A program made the translations under genes and the position numbers. Shown here in pieces: positions 44,690-54,438 of a stretch of 64,000 nt of DNA. Origin of the DNA: CAVQBC01 sp963710665 (GTDB taxonomy: Bacteria; Actinomycetota; Thermoleophilia; Solirubrobacterales; Solirubrobacteraceae); the NCBI GenBank assembly GCA_963710665.1, contig CAVQBC010000006.1, positions 496,001-560,000 of the forward strand, read 5' to 3'. The notes under the pieces were generated by a model. The model saw nothing but the letters and a program-made list of their open reading frames with translations, was not told the origin of the DNA and did no database searches. Within the stretch, counting starts at the first letter, position 1. Each line of letters begins with the position of its first letter.

Positions 44690-45300
44690 GGCGGCCGGCC
44701 GGTCACGGCGCCGGCCGTCGAGGTCCGTCCATTGCGCGTCACGCCGGTGGCCGGGCCGGCCGCGACCCGCTCGTCGCCGCCCGGACGGAGGATCACGAGA
44801 TCGCCGGGCGCGTGGTCGAGCAGCCAGGCGATGTCGGCGGCGAGGAAGCCGTCGTCGCCGTCGGTGGCCGCCGCGACGACCATGCGGTCGTAGCGCTCGT
44901 GCGACGATCAGCTCGCGCACCGCGTGGCGCGCGGTACGCCCGCGCTCGATGCGGGAGTCCACCGGGATCCCCTTCGCGGTCGCCTGCTGCTCGATCGCCT
45001 CGAGCAGCGGCAGCGCCGAGTCGCACTGGTACGGGCAGCGCCGTGTCCAGCGGCAGGCTCATGGGCACGCGCGCGAGGAACGCGGGGACCAGCGTCGCGC
45101 CCTCGGCACGCGCGATCCGCAGCGCGGCGTCGAGCGCGGACTGCGACAGCGCGTCGCCGACGAACGGGAACAGCACCCGCCGGTCGCTCGTCGCCGCCGG
45201 CGCGCCCGAAACCGACCGCCCGCCGCCGGCGCCACGTCACCAGGACCGCGACGAGAGCCGCGGCGAGCAGCACGATGAGGATGATCTCCAGGGGCGTCAT
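44690..45300 (-). CDS. Membrane-anchored universal-stress-like protein (three frameshifts as written; end uncertain)
   Basis: Pieces in different frames join into one protein: an N-terminal helix MTPLEIILIVLLAAALVAVL, then a Usp-like domain (LFPFVGDALSQSALDAALRIAR, ALPLLEAIEQQATAKGIPVD, RHAVRELIV, RYDRMVVAAATDG, LLDHAPGDLVILRP). Breaks lie near 45212, 45030 and 44900, each repairable by removing one A or T. ATG 45300 overlaps the preceding stop (ATGA), so it is the last gene of the kdp operon. The final frame stays open beyond the adjacent gene, so a further error or a different end near 44700 is likely. Confidence 0.6.
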
Positions 45301-46448
45301 CGGTCGTCACCTCCTTCTTCCCGCCGCGCGCGATCGGCCACGATCCGCAGGTCGACCCCGGGCAGCGCGTCCAGCAGGCGCATCGGCAGGGGCTCGCGCA
45401 GGCGCCACAGCGCGCCGCGGCGCGTCGGCGGGCCCATCAGGACGTAGGTCGTCCCGCGGTCGCGCGCCACGCGGCGCACCACCTCGACGACGTCGTCGCC
45501 GCGTCTCCATCAAGCAGGTGCGCGCCGAGCATCGTCGCCAGCCGGCGCAGCGCGTCGAGCTGCGCGGCCTCGCACCTCGCCCGGCGGGCGCCCCCGCTCG
45601 CCGACGTAGAGCAGGTCGAGCTCGGCGCCGAGCCGCTGGGCCGAGCGCCACGCCCGGCGCACGATCCGCTGCGAGCCGGGCTGGGGCGTGACGAGGGCGA
45701 GCAGCCGCTCGCCGACCGCCTGCGCCGCGGCGCCGTCGCGCAGCCGGTCCTCGCGCGTGCCGACGCCGGTGCTCTCGCGCACGAGCCGCTTGGACTCGAC
45801 CTCCTCGGCGACCTGGCGCAGCGCGACCTCCCGCAGCGCCGCGAGGTTCTCCAGCTTGAAGAAGCCGTTGAGCGCGGCGGGGATCCGCGGCGCCGGATAG
45901 ACCTTGCCGGCCTGCAGGCGCTCGATCAGCGCCTCGGGGGTCAGATCGACGATCACGACCTCGTCGGCGTCGCCGAGCACGGAGTCGGGCACCGTCTCGC
46001 GCATGCGGACGCCGGTGAGCTCCATCACCTGATCGTTGAGCGACTCCAGGTGCTGGACGTTGACCGTGGAGAACACGTCGATGCCGGCGTCCAGCACGTC
46101 GTCGATGTCCTCGTAGCGTTTGGCGTGCTCGACGTCCGGCGCGTTCGTGTGGGCGAGCTCGTCGATCAGGGCGAGCTCGGGGGCGCGCGCCAGCACCGCC
46201 GGGAGGTCCATCTCCTCGATCGCGGTGTCGCGGTACTCGACCTGCCGCCGCGGGACGACCTCGAGGTCGTCGGCCTGCGCCGCGGTCTCCGCGCGCCCGT
46301 GGTCCTCGAGGTAGCCGATCACCACGTCGCGGCCCGCCTCGGCCTCCGCCACCCCCTCGCGAAGCATCCGGTAGGTCTTGCCGACCCCCGCCGCCATGCC
46401 CAGGAAGATCGTGTAGTGGCCGCGCCGCGCGCGGCTCCATGCCCGCAT
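45297..46448 (-). CDS. KdpD N-terminal half: sensor and Usp domains only (three frameshifts as written)
   Basis: Corrected length is about 382 residues. Residues 1-210 are the KdpD sensor domain with Walker A-like GMAAGVGKTYRML, VVIGYLEDHGR, LIDELAHTNAPDVEHAKRYED and DVFSTVNVQHLESLND. A Usp domain follows (RLLALVTPQPGSQRIVRRAWR). The membrane and kinase parts of KdpD are absent here and lie at 52937-54376. Breaks near 45574, 45512 and 45504. It sits in the kdpFACB operon, starting four bases before the kdpB stop region. Confidence 0.82.
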
Positions 46449-46450
46449 TG

Positions 46451-48516
46451 TCAGGCGCCGAGGAGGTTGTGGACGATGAGGTCAATGAGCTTGATCCCGA
46501 TGAAGGGGGCGATCAGACCGCCGAGGCCGTAGATGAGGAGGTTGCGCCGCAGCAGCGCGGTCGCCCCGATCGGGCGGTAGCGGACCCCGCGCAACGCCAG
46601 CGGCACCAGCAGCGGGATGACGAGGGCGTTGAAGACGATCGCCGAGATGATCGCCGACTCGGGGGTCCCGAGGGCCATGATGTTGAGCTGGTCCAGCGGC
46701 CCGCTGGAGCTGCCCACCGCCGCGTAGGTGGAGGCGAAGATCGCCGGCAGGATCGCGAAGTACTTGGCGACGTCGTTGGCGATCGAGAACGTCGTCAGGG
46801 CGCCGCGCGTGATCAGCAGCTGCTTGCCGACCTCGACGATCTCGATGAGCTTCGTCGGGTTCGAGTCGAGGTCGACCATGTTGCCCGCCTCGCGCGCGGC
46901 CTGCGTGCCCGTGTTCATCGCCACGCCCACGTCCGCCTGCGCCAGCGCCGGCGCGTCGTTGGTGCCGTCGCCGGTCATCGCGACCAGCCGGCCGCCGGAC
47001 TGCTGGGAGCGGATCAGCTCGAGCTTGGCCTCCGGGGTGGCCTCGGCGAGGAAGTCGTCGACGCCCGACTCCTCGGCGATCTTCGCGGCGGTGAGCTTGT
47101 TGTCGCCCGTGACCATGACGGTGCGGATCCCCATCGCCCGCAGATGGTCGAAGCGCTCGCGCATGCCCTCCTTGACGACGTCCTTGAGATAGACGACGCC
47201 GAGCACCTGCGTTGTCGCGCGCGACGGCGAGCGGCGTGCCGCCCTCGCGGGCGACGCGGTCGAGCGTCGCGGTGAGCTCGCGCCGGCGCCTGTCCGCCCT
47301 CGCCGTCGACCCACCTGAGGATCGCTTCGCCGGCGCCCTTGCGCAGGCGGGTGCCGTTGACGTCGACGCCGCTCATGCGGGTCTGCGCGGTGAACGGCAC
47401 GAAGCGCGGCTCGTGCTCGCCGAAGGCGTGCTCGCGGATCCCGTACTGCTTGGCGAGCACGACGATCGATCGGCCCTCCGGCGTCTCGTCGGCCAGCGAG
47501 GACATCTGCGCGACCTCGGCCAGCTCGCGCTCGGAGACGCCGGGCATCGGGAGGAACTCCGACGCCGCCCGGTCGCCGAGCGTGATCGTGCCGGTCTTGT
47601 CGAGCAGCAGCACGTCGACGTCGCCCGAGGCCTCGACCGCGCGGCCGGAGAGCGCGAGCACGTTGCGCCGTACCAGGCGGTCCATGCCCGCGATCCCGAT
47701 CGCCGACAGCAGCGCGCCGATCGTGGTGGGGATCAACGCCACCAGCAGCGCGATGAGCGTCGCGATCGAGGCGTCGGTGTGGGCGAACTCGGCGAACGGC
47801 CGCAGCGTCACCACCGCCGCGAGGAAGATGATCGTCAGCCCGGCCAGCAGGATGTTGAGCGCGATCTCGTTCGGCGTCTTGCGCCGCTCGGCGCCCTCCA
47901 CCAGGCCGATCATGCGGTCGAGGAAGCTCTGGCCCGGCTCCTGGGTGATCTCCACCACGATGCGGTCGGAGAGCACGCGCGTGCCGCCGGTGACCGCGCT
48001 GCGGTCGCCGCCGGCCTCGCGGATCACGGGGGCCGACTCGCCGGTGATCGCCGACTCGTCGACGGAGGCGATGCCCTCCACGACCGTCCCGTCGCCGGGG
48101 ATCGCCTCGCCCGCCTCGACGACCACGCGGTCGCCCTTGACGAGGTCGGAGGCGGGCCGCGTCGTCCCGTCCTTCAGCCGCGCGACGGTCTCGGTGCGCA
48201 TCGCCCGGAGGGTCGCGGCCTGCGCCTTGCCGCGGCCCTCGGCGAGCGCCTCGGCGAGGTTGGCGAAGATCACGGTCAGCCACAGCCACACGGCGACGGT
48301 GAAGGTGAACAGGGCCGACTCGTTCCCGCCGCCGAGCGGCTGCCCGCCGAAGGCCTGGATCAGCCAGCCGCCGGTCGTGATCAGGGCGCCGACCCAGACC
48401 ACGAACATCACGGGGTTGCGGACCTGCACGCGCGGGTCGAGCTTGCGCAGCGAGTCCAGCAGCGCGGGGCGCAGGATCTCCGGGGACAGCAGCGAGCGCT
48501 GGGGACGGTCGGTCAT
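46451..48516 (-). CDS. kdpB: Potassium-transporting P-type ATPase subunit KdpB (two frameshifts as written)
   Basis: Corrected length is 687 residues (E. coli 682). The phosphorylation motif DKTGTITLG, the selectivity helix region PTTIGALLSAIGIAGMDRL, GESAPV of the actuator domain, and TGDGTNDAPALAQADVGVAM are intact. Breaks lie near 47285 and 47212; removing one base at each restores ELTATLDRVAREGGTPLAVA and the rest. ATG 48516 overlaps the kdpC stop, giving the gene order A-C-B instead of the usual A-B-C. Confidence 0.92.
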
Positions 48517-49112
48517 CGGACCGGGAACTCCTTGTCGAGAGCGAGGTTGAGCTCGAGGACGTTGACCCCCGGCTCGCCGAGCACCCCGAGCGAGCGCCCG
48601 TCGGTGTTGTCGTTCACGAGCGCCCTGACCCGGATCAGGGGTGCGCGGCGCACGCGCGCCACGCGGCGGGACTGGATCTCGGCGTCGGCCTCGGAGATGT
48701 GCGGGTCGACGCCCGAGGCGGACGTCTGCACCGCGTCGGAGGGAACCGCCGAGGGCTTCAGGCCGGGGTTGTCGGGCCCCTCGCGGTGCAGGTAGACACG
48801 CAGGTTGTGGGCGAGGAGGTTGCGGAGATCGGCGCTGTTCGGCCCGAGGTTGTTGAAGAACGTGCCGGCCGGGTTGTAGTCCGTCACCGAGGGGCGGCTC
48901 TGGAAGTACCGGCGCTTGCCCGAGAAGTCCTGGCCGATCAGGCGCGAGCCCACGGTCTTGCCGTTCACCTCGATCTGGCTGCCGTCGGCCTTGTTCGGGA
49001 ACGCCACTTGCGTGACGCCGGTCATGATCAGCGGGTAGGCCAGCCCGAAGAGGACGGTGAAGACGACGGCGCCGATCACGGCGGCGAGCAGGTCGCGTCG
49101 GATCGCGCGCAT
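48513..49112 (-). CDS. kdpC: Potassium-transporting ATPase subunit KdpC
   Basis: A 199-residue protein with one N-terminal helix (AAVIGAVVFTVLFGLAYPLIM) and the periplasmic KdpC domain: GSRLIGQDFSGKRYF-like (here SGKRRYFQSRPSVTDYNP), SGVDPHISEADAEIQSRRVA. ATG 49112 overlaps the kdpA stop as TGATG, and the stop overlaps kdpB. KdpC stabilises the KdpA-KdpB complex. Confidence 0.94.
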   Translation of the reverse strand: MRAIRRDLLAAVIGAVVFTVLFGLAYPLIMTGVTQVAFPNKADGSQIEVNGKTVGSRLIGQDFSGKRRYFQSRPSVTDYNPAGTFFNNLGPNSADLRNLLAHNLRVYLHREGPDNPGLKPSAVPSDAVQTSASGVDPHISEADAEIQSRRVARVRRAPLIRVRALVNDNTDGRSLGVLGEPGVNVLELNLALDKEFPVR

Positions 49113-50850
49113 CAGAACAGCTCCGTGGAGAGGCCCTGCACGACCGGGCCGAGCAGCAGGGCGGGGACGAAGGTCAGGAGCGCGACGAGCAGGATCGTCG
49201 CGATCAGCAGCACCACGAACGTCGCCGTGTCGGTGCGCATCGTGCCGGGTCCGGCGGGCGCGATCCGCTTGCGGGCGAGCGAGCCCGCCACGGCCAGGGC
49301 GAACACGAGCGGCACGAAGCGCCCGAGGAGCATCGCGACGCCGCCGAGCAGGTCGGCGAAGGTGATCCCGAACGCGCCCACGTTGCCGGGCGCGTTGGGC
49401 TGCACGAAGCCCGTGTAGCCCGCGAACGCCGAGCCGTTGTTGTTGGCCTGCGACGTGTAGGCGTACAGCGTCTCGGAGAAGCCCTGTGGGCCCGCGTTGA
49501 AGATCGACGGCGCGCCGTACTTCGTCGAGATCGCCAGCGCCGTCGTGACGAGCACGAGCAGCGGGACCGCCAGCGTCCCCAGCGCCACGAGCTTGACCTC
49601 GCGGGCCTCGATCTTCTTGCCGAGGTACTCGGGCGTGCGGCCCACCATCAGCCCGGCGATGAACACCGCCAGCAGGACGAACAGCAGCATCCCGTAGAGC
49701 CCGGAGCCGACACCGCCGAAGATGACCTCGCCGGTCATCATGTTCGCCAGTCGGCACCGCGCCGCCGATGCCGGTCAGAGAGTCATGGGCCGTGTTGACC
49801 GCGCCGCAGGAGGCCACGGTCGTGACCACCGTCCACAGCGCGGAGTTCGCCATCGCCGAAGCGCGTCTCCTTGCCCTCGAAGTTGCCTCCGAGGACCCCG
49901 GCGAGCGTGCTGGGCGGGGGTGCCGTGGACCTCGGCGGCGTAGACGATCGCCACGCCCGCGAGGAACAGGACGAGCATCGCGGAGTACAGGGCCCAGCCC
50001 TGGCGGCGGCTGCCCACCATGCGCCCGAAGGTCGCCGTGAGCCCGGCCGGGATGACGAGGATCAGCAGCAGCTCGACGAAGTTCGAGAGCCCCGACGGGT
50101 TCTCGAACGGCATCGCCGAGTTGACGTTGAAGAAGCCGCCGCCGTTCGTGCCGAGCTCCTTGATGACCTCCTGGGTGGCGACCGGCCCGAGCGCGAGCGT
50201 CTGCTCGCCGCCGGCCGACCGTCGGGTAGGTCACGTAGGGCGCAAGCGTCTGGATGACGCCCTGCGAGACGAGGATCAGCGCGCCGACGATGGAGATCGG
50301 CAGCAGGATGTAGAGCAGCGAGCGCGTGAGGTCGACCCAGAAGTTGCCGAGCGCGGCTCGTCGAGTGGGCGGCGAATCCGCGGATCACCGCCACCAGCAC
50401 GGCCATGGCGACGGCGGCCGAGATGAAGTTCTGCACCGCCAGGCCCGTCATCTGGGAGAAGTACGAGAGCGTCGTCTCGCCGCCGTAGTACTGCCAGTTG
50501 GTGTTGCTCAGGAACGAGGCGGCGGTGTTGAAGGACAGGTCCCAGGTCCCCGACTTGTAGCCCTCGGGGTTGAACGGGTGGATCCCCTGCGTCCGCAGGA
50601 TCACGTAGAGCAGGACGAAGAACACCGCGCTGAACACCAGCGTGGTGCGGGCATAGCCCTTCCAGTCCTGGCCCTCCTCGGGGTCGGTGCGCAGCACCCG
50701 GTAGATGCCGCGCTCGAGCGGTCCGAGCACGCGCACCAGCAGGACGCGGTCGCCGGCGTAGACGCGCGCCATGTAGGCGCCGATCAGCGGCGTCAGCGCG
50801 GTGAGCACCACCACGTAGAGCGCGATCTGCGTCCAGCCCTGGAGGGTCAT
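49112..50850 (-). CDS. kdpA: Potassium-transporting ATPase subunit KdpA (five frameshifts as written)
   Basis: Corrected length is 577 residues, normal for KdpA. Selectivity-filter regions are visible: SFNTAASFLSNTNWQYYGGE, GTNGGGFFNVNSAMPFENP, VASCGAVNTAHDSLTG and a fourth near SGLYGML. Breaks lie near 50358, 50216, 49900, 49857 and 49752; deleting one base at each (for example making RFGVANSALW) restores the family sequence. The clean conservation on both sides argues against decay. It follows kdpF directly. Confidence 0.92.
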
Positions 50851-50940
50851 CTACAGCCGCTCTCCGCGCAGCAGCGCGTACATCAGGTAGACGAACAGGG
50901 CGAGCGACACCACCAGCCCGAAGAGCTCCGCGCCGCTCAT
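50851..50940 (-). CDS. kdpF: KdpF, small membrane subunit of the potassium ATPase
   Basis: A 29-residue single-helix peptide (SGAELFGLVVSLALFVYLM then YALLRGERL), the right size and form for KdpF, ending one base before the kdpA start. It stabilises the KdpABC complex. Too short for routine gene callers. Confidence 0.88.
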   Translation of the reverse strand: MSGAELFGLVVSLALFVYLMYALLRGERL

Positions 50941-51017
50941 ACGAGCTCCAGCGCCCGCAGCAGGGCGAGCAGCGCGGCGAAGACGATGAGACCCAGAGCG
51001 ATCGAGAGCACGTCCAT
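50937..51017 (-). CDS. 26-residue membrane peptide upstream of kdpF
   Basis: An open frame ATG 51017 encodes MDVLSIALGLIVFAALLALL plus six residues and ends TATGA, its stop overlapping the kdpF start. It is a single hydrophobic helix with no charged core. The overlap coupling and position suggest it is translated as the first gene of the kdp operon. No clear ribosome site (only weak purines) precedes it. Function unknown; a regulatory or second KdpF-like subunit is possible. Confidence 0.5.
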   Translation of the reverse strand: MDVLSIALGLIVFAALLALLRALELV

Positions 51018-51116
51018 GAAGCTAGGGTCGGACCCCCGCCGCCCAGGTTTCGTCAAGGTTCCCAGGGGGCGGCGTCAAGATCTCGCACAGACGCTGCCGC
51101 AGCGCCGCGCAGGGAC

Positions 51117-51122
51117 TACGCT
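51117..51122 (+). promoter_or_regulatory. Putative -10 box of a leaderless promoter for corA
   Basis: TACGCT lies six bases before GTG 51129; no ribosome site is present. Spacing matches the other leaderless candidates in the window. The kdp promoter must lie in the same divergent gap (51018-51128). Confidence 0.45.
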
Positions 51123-51128
51123 GGCACC

Positions 51129-52238
51129 GTGCCGGACGACGGCTTCTCCTGGTTCCCGCTGCCGCGGCGCGGCCCCTCGGCGCAGGCGCGCCGGCGGGGC
51201 GGCCACCTCGCCCACACCCCGGACCCCGACCAGGCGGGGAGCATCTCCGACGTCGGCGCCGCGGTGGTCGACTGCGCGCTCTACGACAGCGGCGAGCGCA
51301 AGGGCGGGCGGATCGAGCTCGAGACCGCGCTGCGCAAGGCCGACGAGTGCGAGGACGGCTTCGTGTGGATCGGTCTGCACGACCCGACGAGCGAGGTCGT
51401 GGAGGCCGTCGGCGGGCACTTCGAGCTGCACCCGCTCGCGATGGAGGACGCCGTGCACGCCCACCAGCGGCCGAAGCTCGAGCTCTTCGACGACTCGCTG
51501 TTCGCGGTGCTCAAGACGGCCCGCTACGTCGACAGCGAGGAGCTCGTCGAGATCGGCGAGGTCATGGTGTTCGTCGGGCGGCGCTTCGTCGTGACCGTGC
51601 GCCACGGCGAGGGCAGCCCGCTCCACGACGTGCGCCTCGACCTCGAGTCGCACCCGGACCTCCTCGGGATCGGCCCGAGCTCCGTCCTCTACGCGATCGC
51701 CGACCGGATCGTCGACGACTACGCCACCGTGATCGAGGGCCTCGCCACCGACATCGAGGAGATCGAGGCGGAGGTGTTCACGGACAGCGCCGACAATCCG
51801 GTCGAGCGCATCTACAGGCTCAAGCGGGAGGTGCTCGAGTTCAAGCGCGCGGTCACGCCGCTGCTGGCGCCGATGCAGCGCCTCTCCTCCAAGCAGACCG
51901 GCCTGCCGCTCGACCCGCGCACGGAGGAGTACTTCCGCGACGTCCACGACCACCTCGAGCGCGACGTCGAGCGCATCCAGGGCTTCGACGACATCCTCAA
52001 CGGCGTGCTCCAGGCCAACCTCGCCCAGGTCGCCCTGCGCGACAACCGCGACGTGCGCCGCATCTCCGCGTGGGTGGCGATCCTCGCCGTGCCGACGATG
52101 GTCTTCGGCCTGTACGGGATGAACTTCGCGACCATGCCGGAGCTGCAGTGGCGCTACGGCTATCCCGCGGTGCTCGTCGTCGTGGCGGTCGCCTGCGCCC
52201 TGCTCTACCGCGCCTTCAAGCGCGCGGGCTGGCTCTGA
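51129..52238 (+). CDS. corA: CorA-family magnesium/cobalt transporter
   Basis: A 369-residue protein: a large cytoplasmic domain with long helices (residues 1-305, e.g. EEIEAEVFTDSADNPVERIY) and two C-terminal helices, the first ending in the pore motif YGMNF. The loop FATMPELQWRYGYP replaces the usual MPEL region. It forms a pentameric channel for Mg2+ or related divalents. It separates the kdp structural genes from kdpDE. Confidence 0.93.
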   Translation: MPDDGFSWFPLPRRGPSAQARRRGGHLAHTPDPDQAGSISDVGAAVVDCALYDSGERKGGRIELETALRKADECEDGFVWIGLHDPTSEVVEAVGGHFELHPLAMEDAVHAHQRPKLELFDDSLFAVLKTARYVDSEELVEIGEVMVFVGRRFVVTVRHGEGSPLHDVRLDLESHPDLLGIGPSSVLYAIADRIVDDYATVIEGLATDIEEIEAEVFTDSADNPVERIYRLKREVLEFKRAVTPLLAPMQRLSSKQTGLPLDPRTEEYFRDVHDHLERDVERIQGFDDILNGVLQANLAQVALRDNRDVRRISAWVAILAVPTMVFGLYGMNFATMPELQWRYGYPAVLVVVAVACALLYRAFKRAGWL

Positions 52239-52244
52239 CCGCCG

Positions 52245-52940
52245 TCACGCGCCGAACCGGTACCCGACGCCGGGGTCGGTCCGGATGTAGCGCGGGGCCC
52301 CCTCCTCCGGCTCGACCTTGCGCCGCAGGTTGGCGATGTGGGTGCGCAGCGTGCGCGTGTCGTCGACGTAGCGCGGCCCCCAGACCTCGCTCAGCAGCAT
52401 CCGGTGCGTCAGCAGGCGCCCGCGGTTGAGCGCCAGCACCCGCAGCAGCCCGTACTCGATCGGCGTGAGGTGGACCTCCTGCCCGTCGCGGCGGACCACG
52501 TGCGCGGCGAGGTCGATCTCGAGCCCGTCGACGGCGATCAGCGGCTCGTCGTCGGCCCGGGCCCCCGCGCGGCGCAGCACCGCGCGCAGGCGCGCGACGA
52601 GCTCACGTGGCCCGAACGGCTTGGTGACGTAGTCGTCGGCCCCCGCCTCGAGCGCGCGCACCTTCTGGTCCTCGTCGCCGAGCGCGGAGAGCACGAGGAT
52701 CGGCATCGCGCTCCACTCGCGCAGCTGCCGGCAGACCTCGACGCCGTCGCCGTCGGGGAGCATGAGGTCGACGATGGCGGCGTCGGGCGGCCGGACCGCG
52801 GCGGCGTCGAGCGCCTCCTGGCCGGTGGCGACGGCCTCGACCTCGAACCCCGCCTCGCGCAGGACGACCTTCAGCGCGCGCAGGATCTGCAGCTCGTCGT
52901 CGCAGACCAGCACGCGGCCGGCGGGCGGGGCCGCGCTCAC
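52245..52940 (-). CDS. kdpE: Response regulator KdpE (OmpR family)
   Basis: A 231-residue regulator: acidic pocket CDDE (14-15), phospho-acceptor Asp58 in AAIVDLMLPDG, Lys in YVTKPFGPREL, and a winged-helix DNA-binding domain (HLTPIEYGLLRVLALNRG, RTLRTHIANLRRKVEP). GTG 52940 overlaps the kinase stop (GTGA), so the two are coupled. It should turn on kdpFACB under potassium limitation. Confidence 0.93.
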   Translation of the reverse strand: MSAAPPAGRVLVCDDELQILRALKVVLREAGFEVEAVATGQEALDAAAVRPPDAAIVDLMLPDGDGVEVCRQLREWSAMPILVLSALGDEDQKVRALEAGADDYVTKPFGPRELVARLRAVLRRAGARADDEPLIAVDGLEIDLAAHVVRRDGQEVHLTPIEYGLLRVLALNRGRLLTHRMLLSEVWGPRYVDDTRTLRTHIANLRRKVEPEEGAPRYIRTDPGVGYRFGA

Positions 52941-54376
52941 GGCGAGCCCGCCCCGGCCGGGATCCCCGGCGCCGGCTCCTCCGCCTGCGCGGGCAGCGGC
53001 AGCTCGACCACGAACGCGGTCCCCTGGCCGGGCAGCGACTCCGCCCACACGCGGCCGCCGTTGGCCTCCACGAAGCCCCGGACGATCGCCAGCCCGAGCC
53101 CCGAGCCGGGATGCCCCCCGCCCTCGTCGTCGCGGTAGAAGGGCTGGAAGATCCGCTCGAGGCGCTCGGGCGGGATGCCCGGCCCGCGGTCGACGACGCG
53201 CACGAGCAGCCGGCCGCCGCTCACGCGGGCGCGCACCTGGACGGGCGCGTCGCCGGAGTAGCGGCGCGCGTTCTCGAGCAGGTTGAAGAACGCCCGCTCG
53301 AGCTGCGCCGCGTCGGCGCGGACGAGCGGCAGGTCGCGGTCGAGCGCGAGGCGGACGGGCGGCCCGTCCTGCCCCTCGAGGTCGGCCACCGCGGCCTCCA
53401 CGACCTCCTCGATCGAGCACCAGTCCTCGCGCGGCTCCGCGGTCCCGCCCTGCAGCCGCGAGAGGTCCAGCAGCTTGTCCACGAGCCGGGCGAGCCGGGA
53501 CGCCTCCCCCGTGACGACCGCCGCGAGCTCCTCGCGCTCGGCCGGGTCGAGACCGGCGGAGCGCAGCGCCGACCCGGCGGTCACGATCGCGGTGAGCGGC
53601 GAGCGCAGGTCGTGCGAGACCGCGCGCAGCAGCGCGGTCTTGATCACGTCCGAGCGCCGCAGCGCCTGCGTCTCGACGACCTCGGCCTGCAGCGCCTCGC
53701 GGTCGAGCGCCGCGGCCAGCAGCGCCTCGAGCGACGGCGCGATCCGCTCCCTGACGCGCTCGAGCGCCTCCGGCTCGATGGCGGACGGCACGACGAGCGC
53801 CCCCGTCCGCCCGCGCCCGAGGTCGAGCGGCACCCCGATGCGGCGCGCGTCGGCCTCCACCGGGGCGAGCTCGACGCTCGCCGAGGCGAGGTCGAGCGCC
53901 TGCGCGAGGCGCCGCCCGACGGCAGCCAGCGCGTCCGGCAGCGACGAGCCGCCGAGCAGGAGCCGCGCCATCTCCGCGGCGAGATCCGCCTCGCGGCGCC
54001 GCAGCTCGGCCTCCTCGGCGCGGTGGCGGGCGACCTCGGCGACCGTCGAGGCGATCCCGGCCGCCGCGAGGAACACCGCGAGCGCGACCCAGTTCTCCGG
54101 CTGGGCGATCGTGAACCGCCCGGTGGGCGGGATGTGGAACCAGTTGAACGCCAGCGCGCTCGCGACCGCGGTGAGGACGCCCAGCCAGGCGCCCCAGTAG
54201 GTCGAGACGAGCAGCACCGCGATCAGGTAGACGACGCCGGTCGAGACCGGCGGCGCGACCTGCTTGATCGCGTAGATGAGCACCGTGGTGAGCGCCACCG
54301 CCGCGGCCGCGCACAGCACGCCCAGCAGGCGCGAGGGCGGGCGGTCGCGCAGCACGAGCAGGGACGTGCGGCTCAT
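52937..54376 (-). CDS. kdpD: KdpD C-terminal half: membrane sensor histidine kinase
   Basis: A 479-residue protein starting directly at the four-helix DUF4118 membrane region (LLGVLCAAAAVALTTVLIY, STGVVYLIAVLLVSTYWG, FNWFHIPPTGRFTI), then a GAF-like domain and kinase core: H box AVSHDLRSPLTAI, N box LLENARRY, G boxes GPGIPP and GSGLGLAIV. The N-terminal KdpD/Usp sensor part is missing and is encoded separately at 45297-46448. Some actinobacteria and cyanobacteria have split KdpD; here the halves lie 6.5 kb apart. Confidence 0.92.
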   Translation of the reverse strand: MSRTSLLVLRDRPPSRLLGVLCAAAAVALTTVLIYAIKQVAPPVSTGVVYLIAVLLVSTYWGAWLGVLTAVASALAFNWFHIPPTGRFTIAQPENWVALAVFLAAAGIASTVAEVARHRAEEAELRRREADLAAEMARLLLGGSSLPDALAAVGRRLAQALDLASASVELAPVEADARRIGVPLDLGRGRTGALVVPSAIEPEALERVRERIAPSLEALLAAALDREALQAEVVETQALRRSDVIKTALLRAVSHDLRSPLTAIVTAGSALRSAGLDPAEREELAAVVTGEASRLARLVDKLLDLSRLQGGTAEPREDWCSIEEVVEAAVADLEGQDGPPVRLALDRDLPLVRADAAQLERAFFNLLENARRYSGDAPVQVRARVSGGRLLVRVVDRGPGIPPERLERIFQPFYRDDEGGGHPGSGLGLAIVRGFVEANGGRVWAESLPGQGTAFVVELPLPAQAEEPAPGIPAGAGSP

Positions 54377-54438
54377 CGGTCCATCATCCCGCGATCGGCG
54401 GCGCCGGTCGCGATGCGGCCGGCCGCGCCGGCCGGCGG

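Noticed and set aside
45297..50850. A decayed kdp operon
   Set aside because: Only single-base insertions are seen, the corrected proteins have normal length and all catalytic motifs, and the overlaps between genes are intact.
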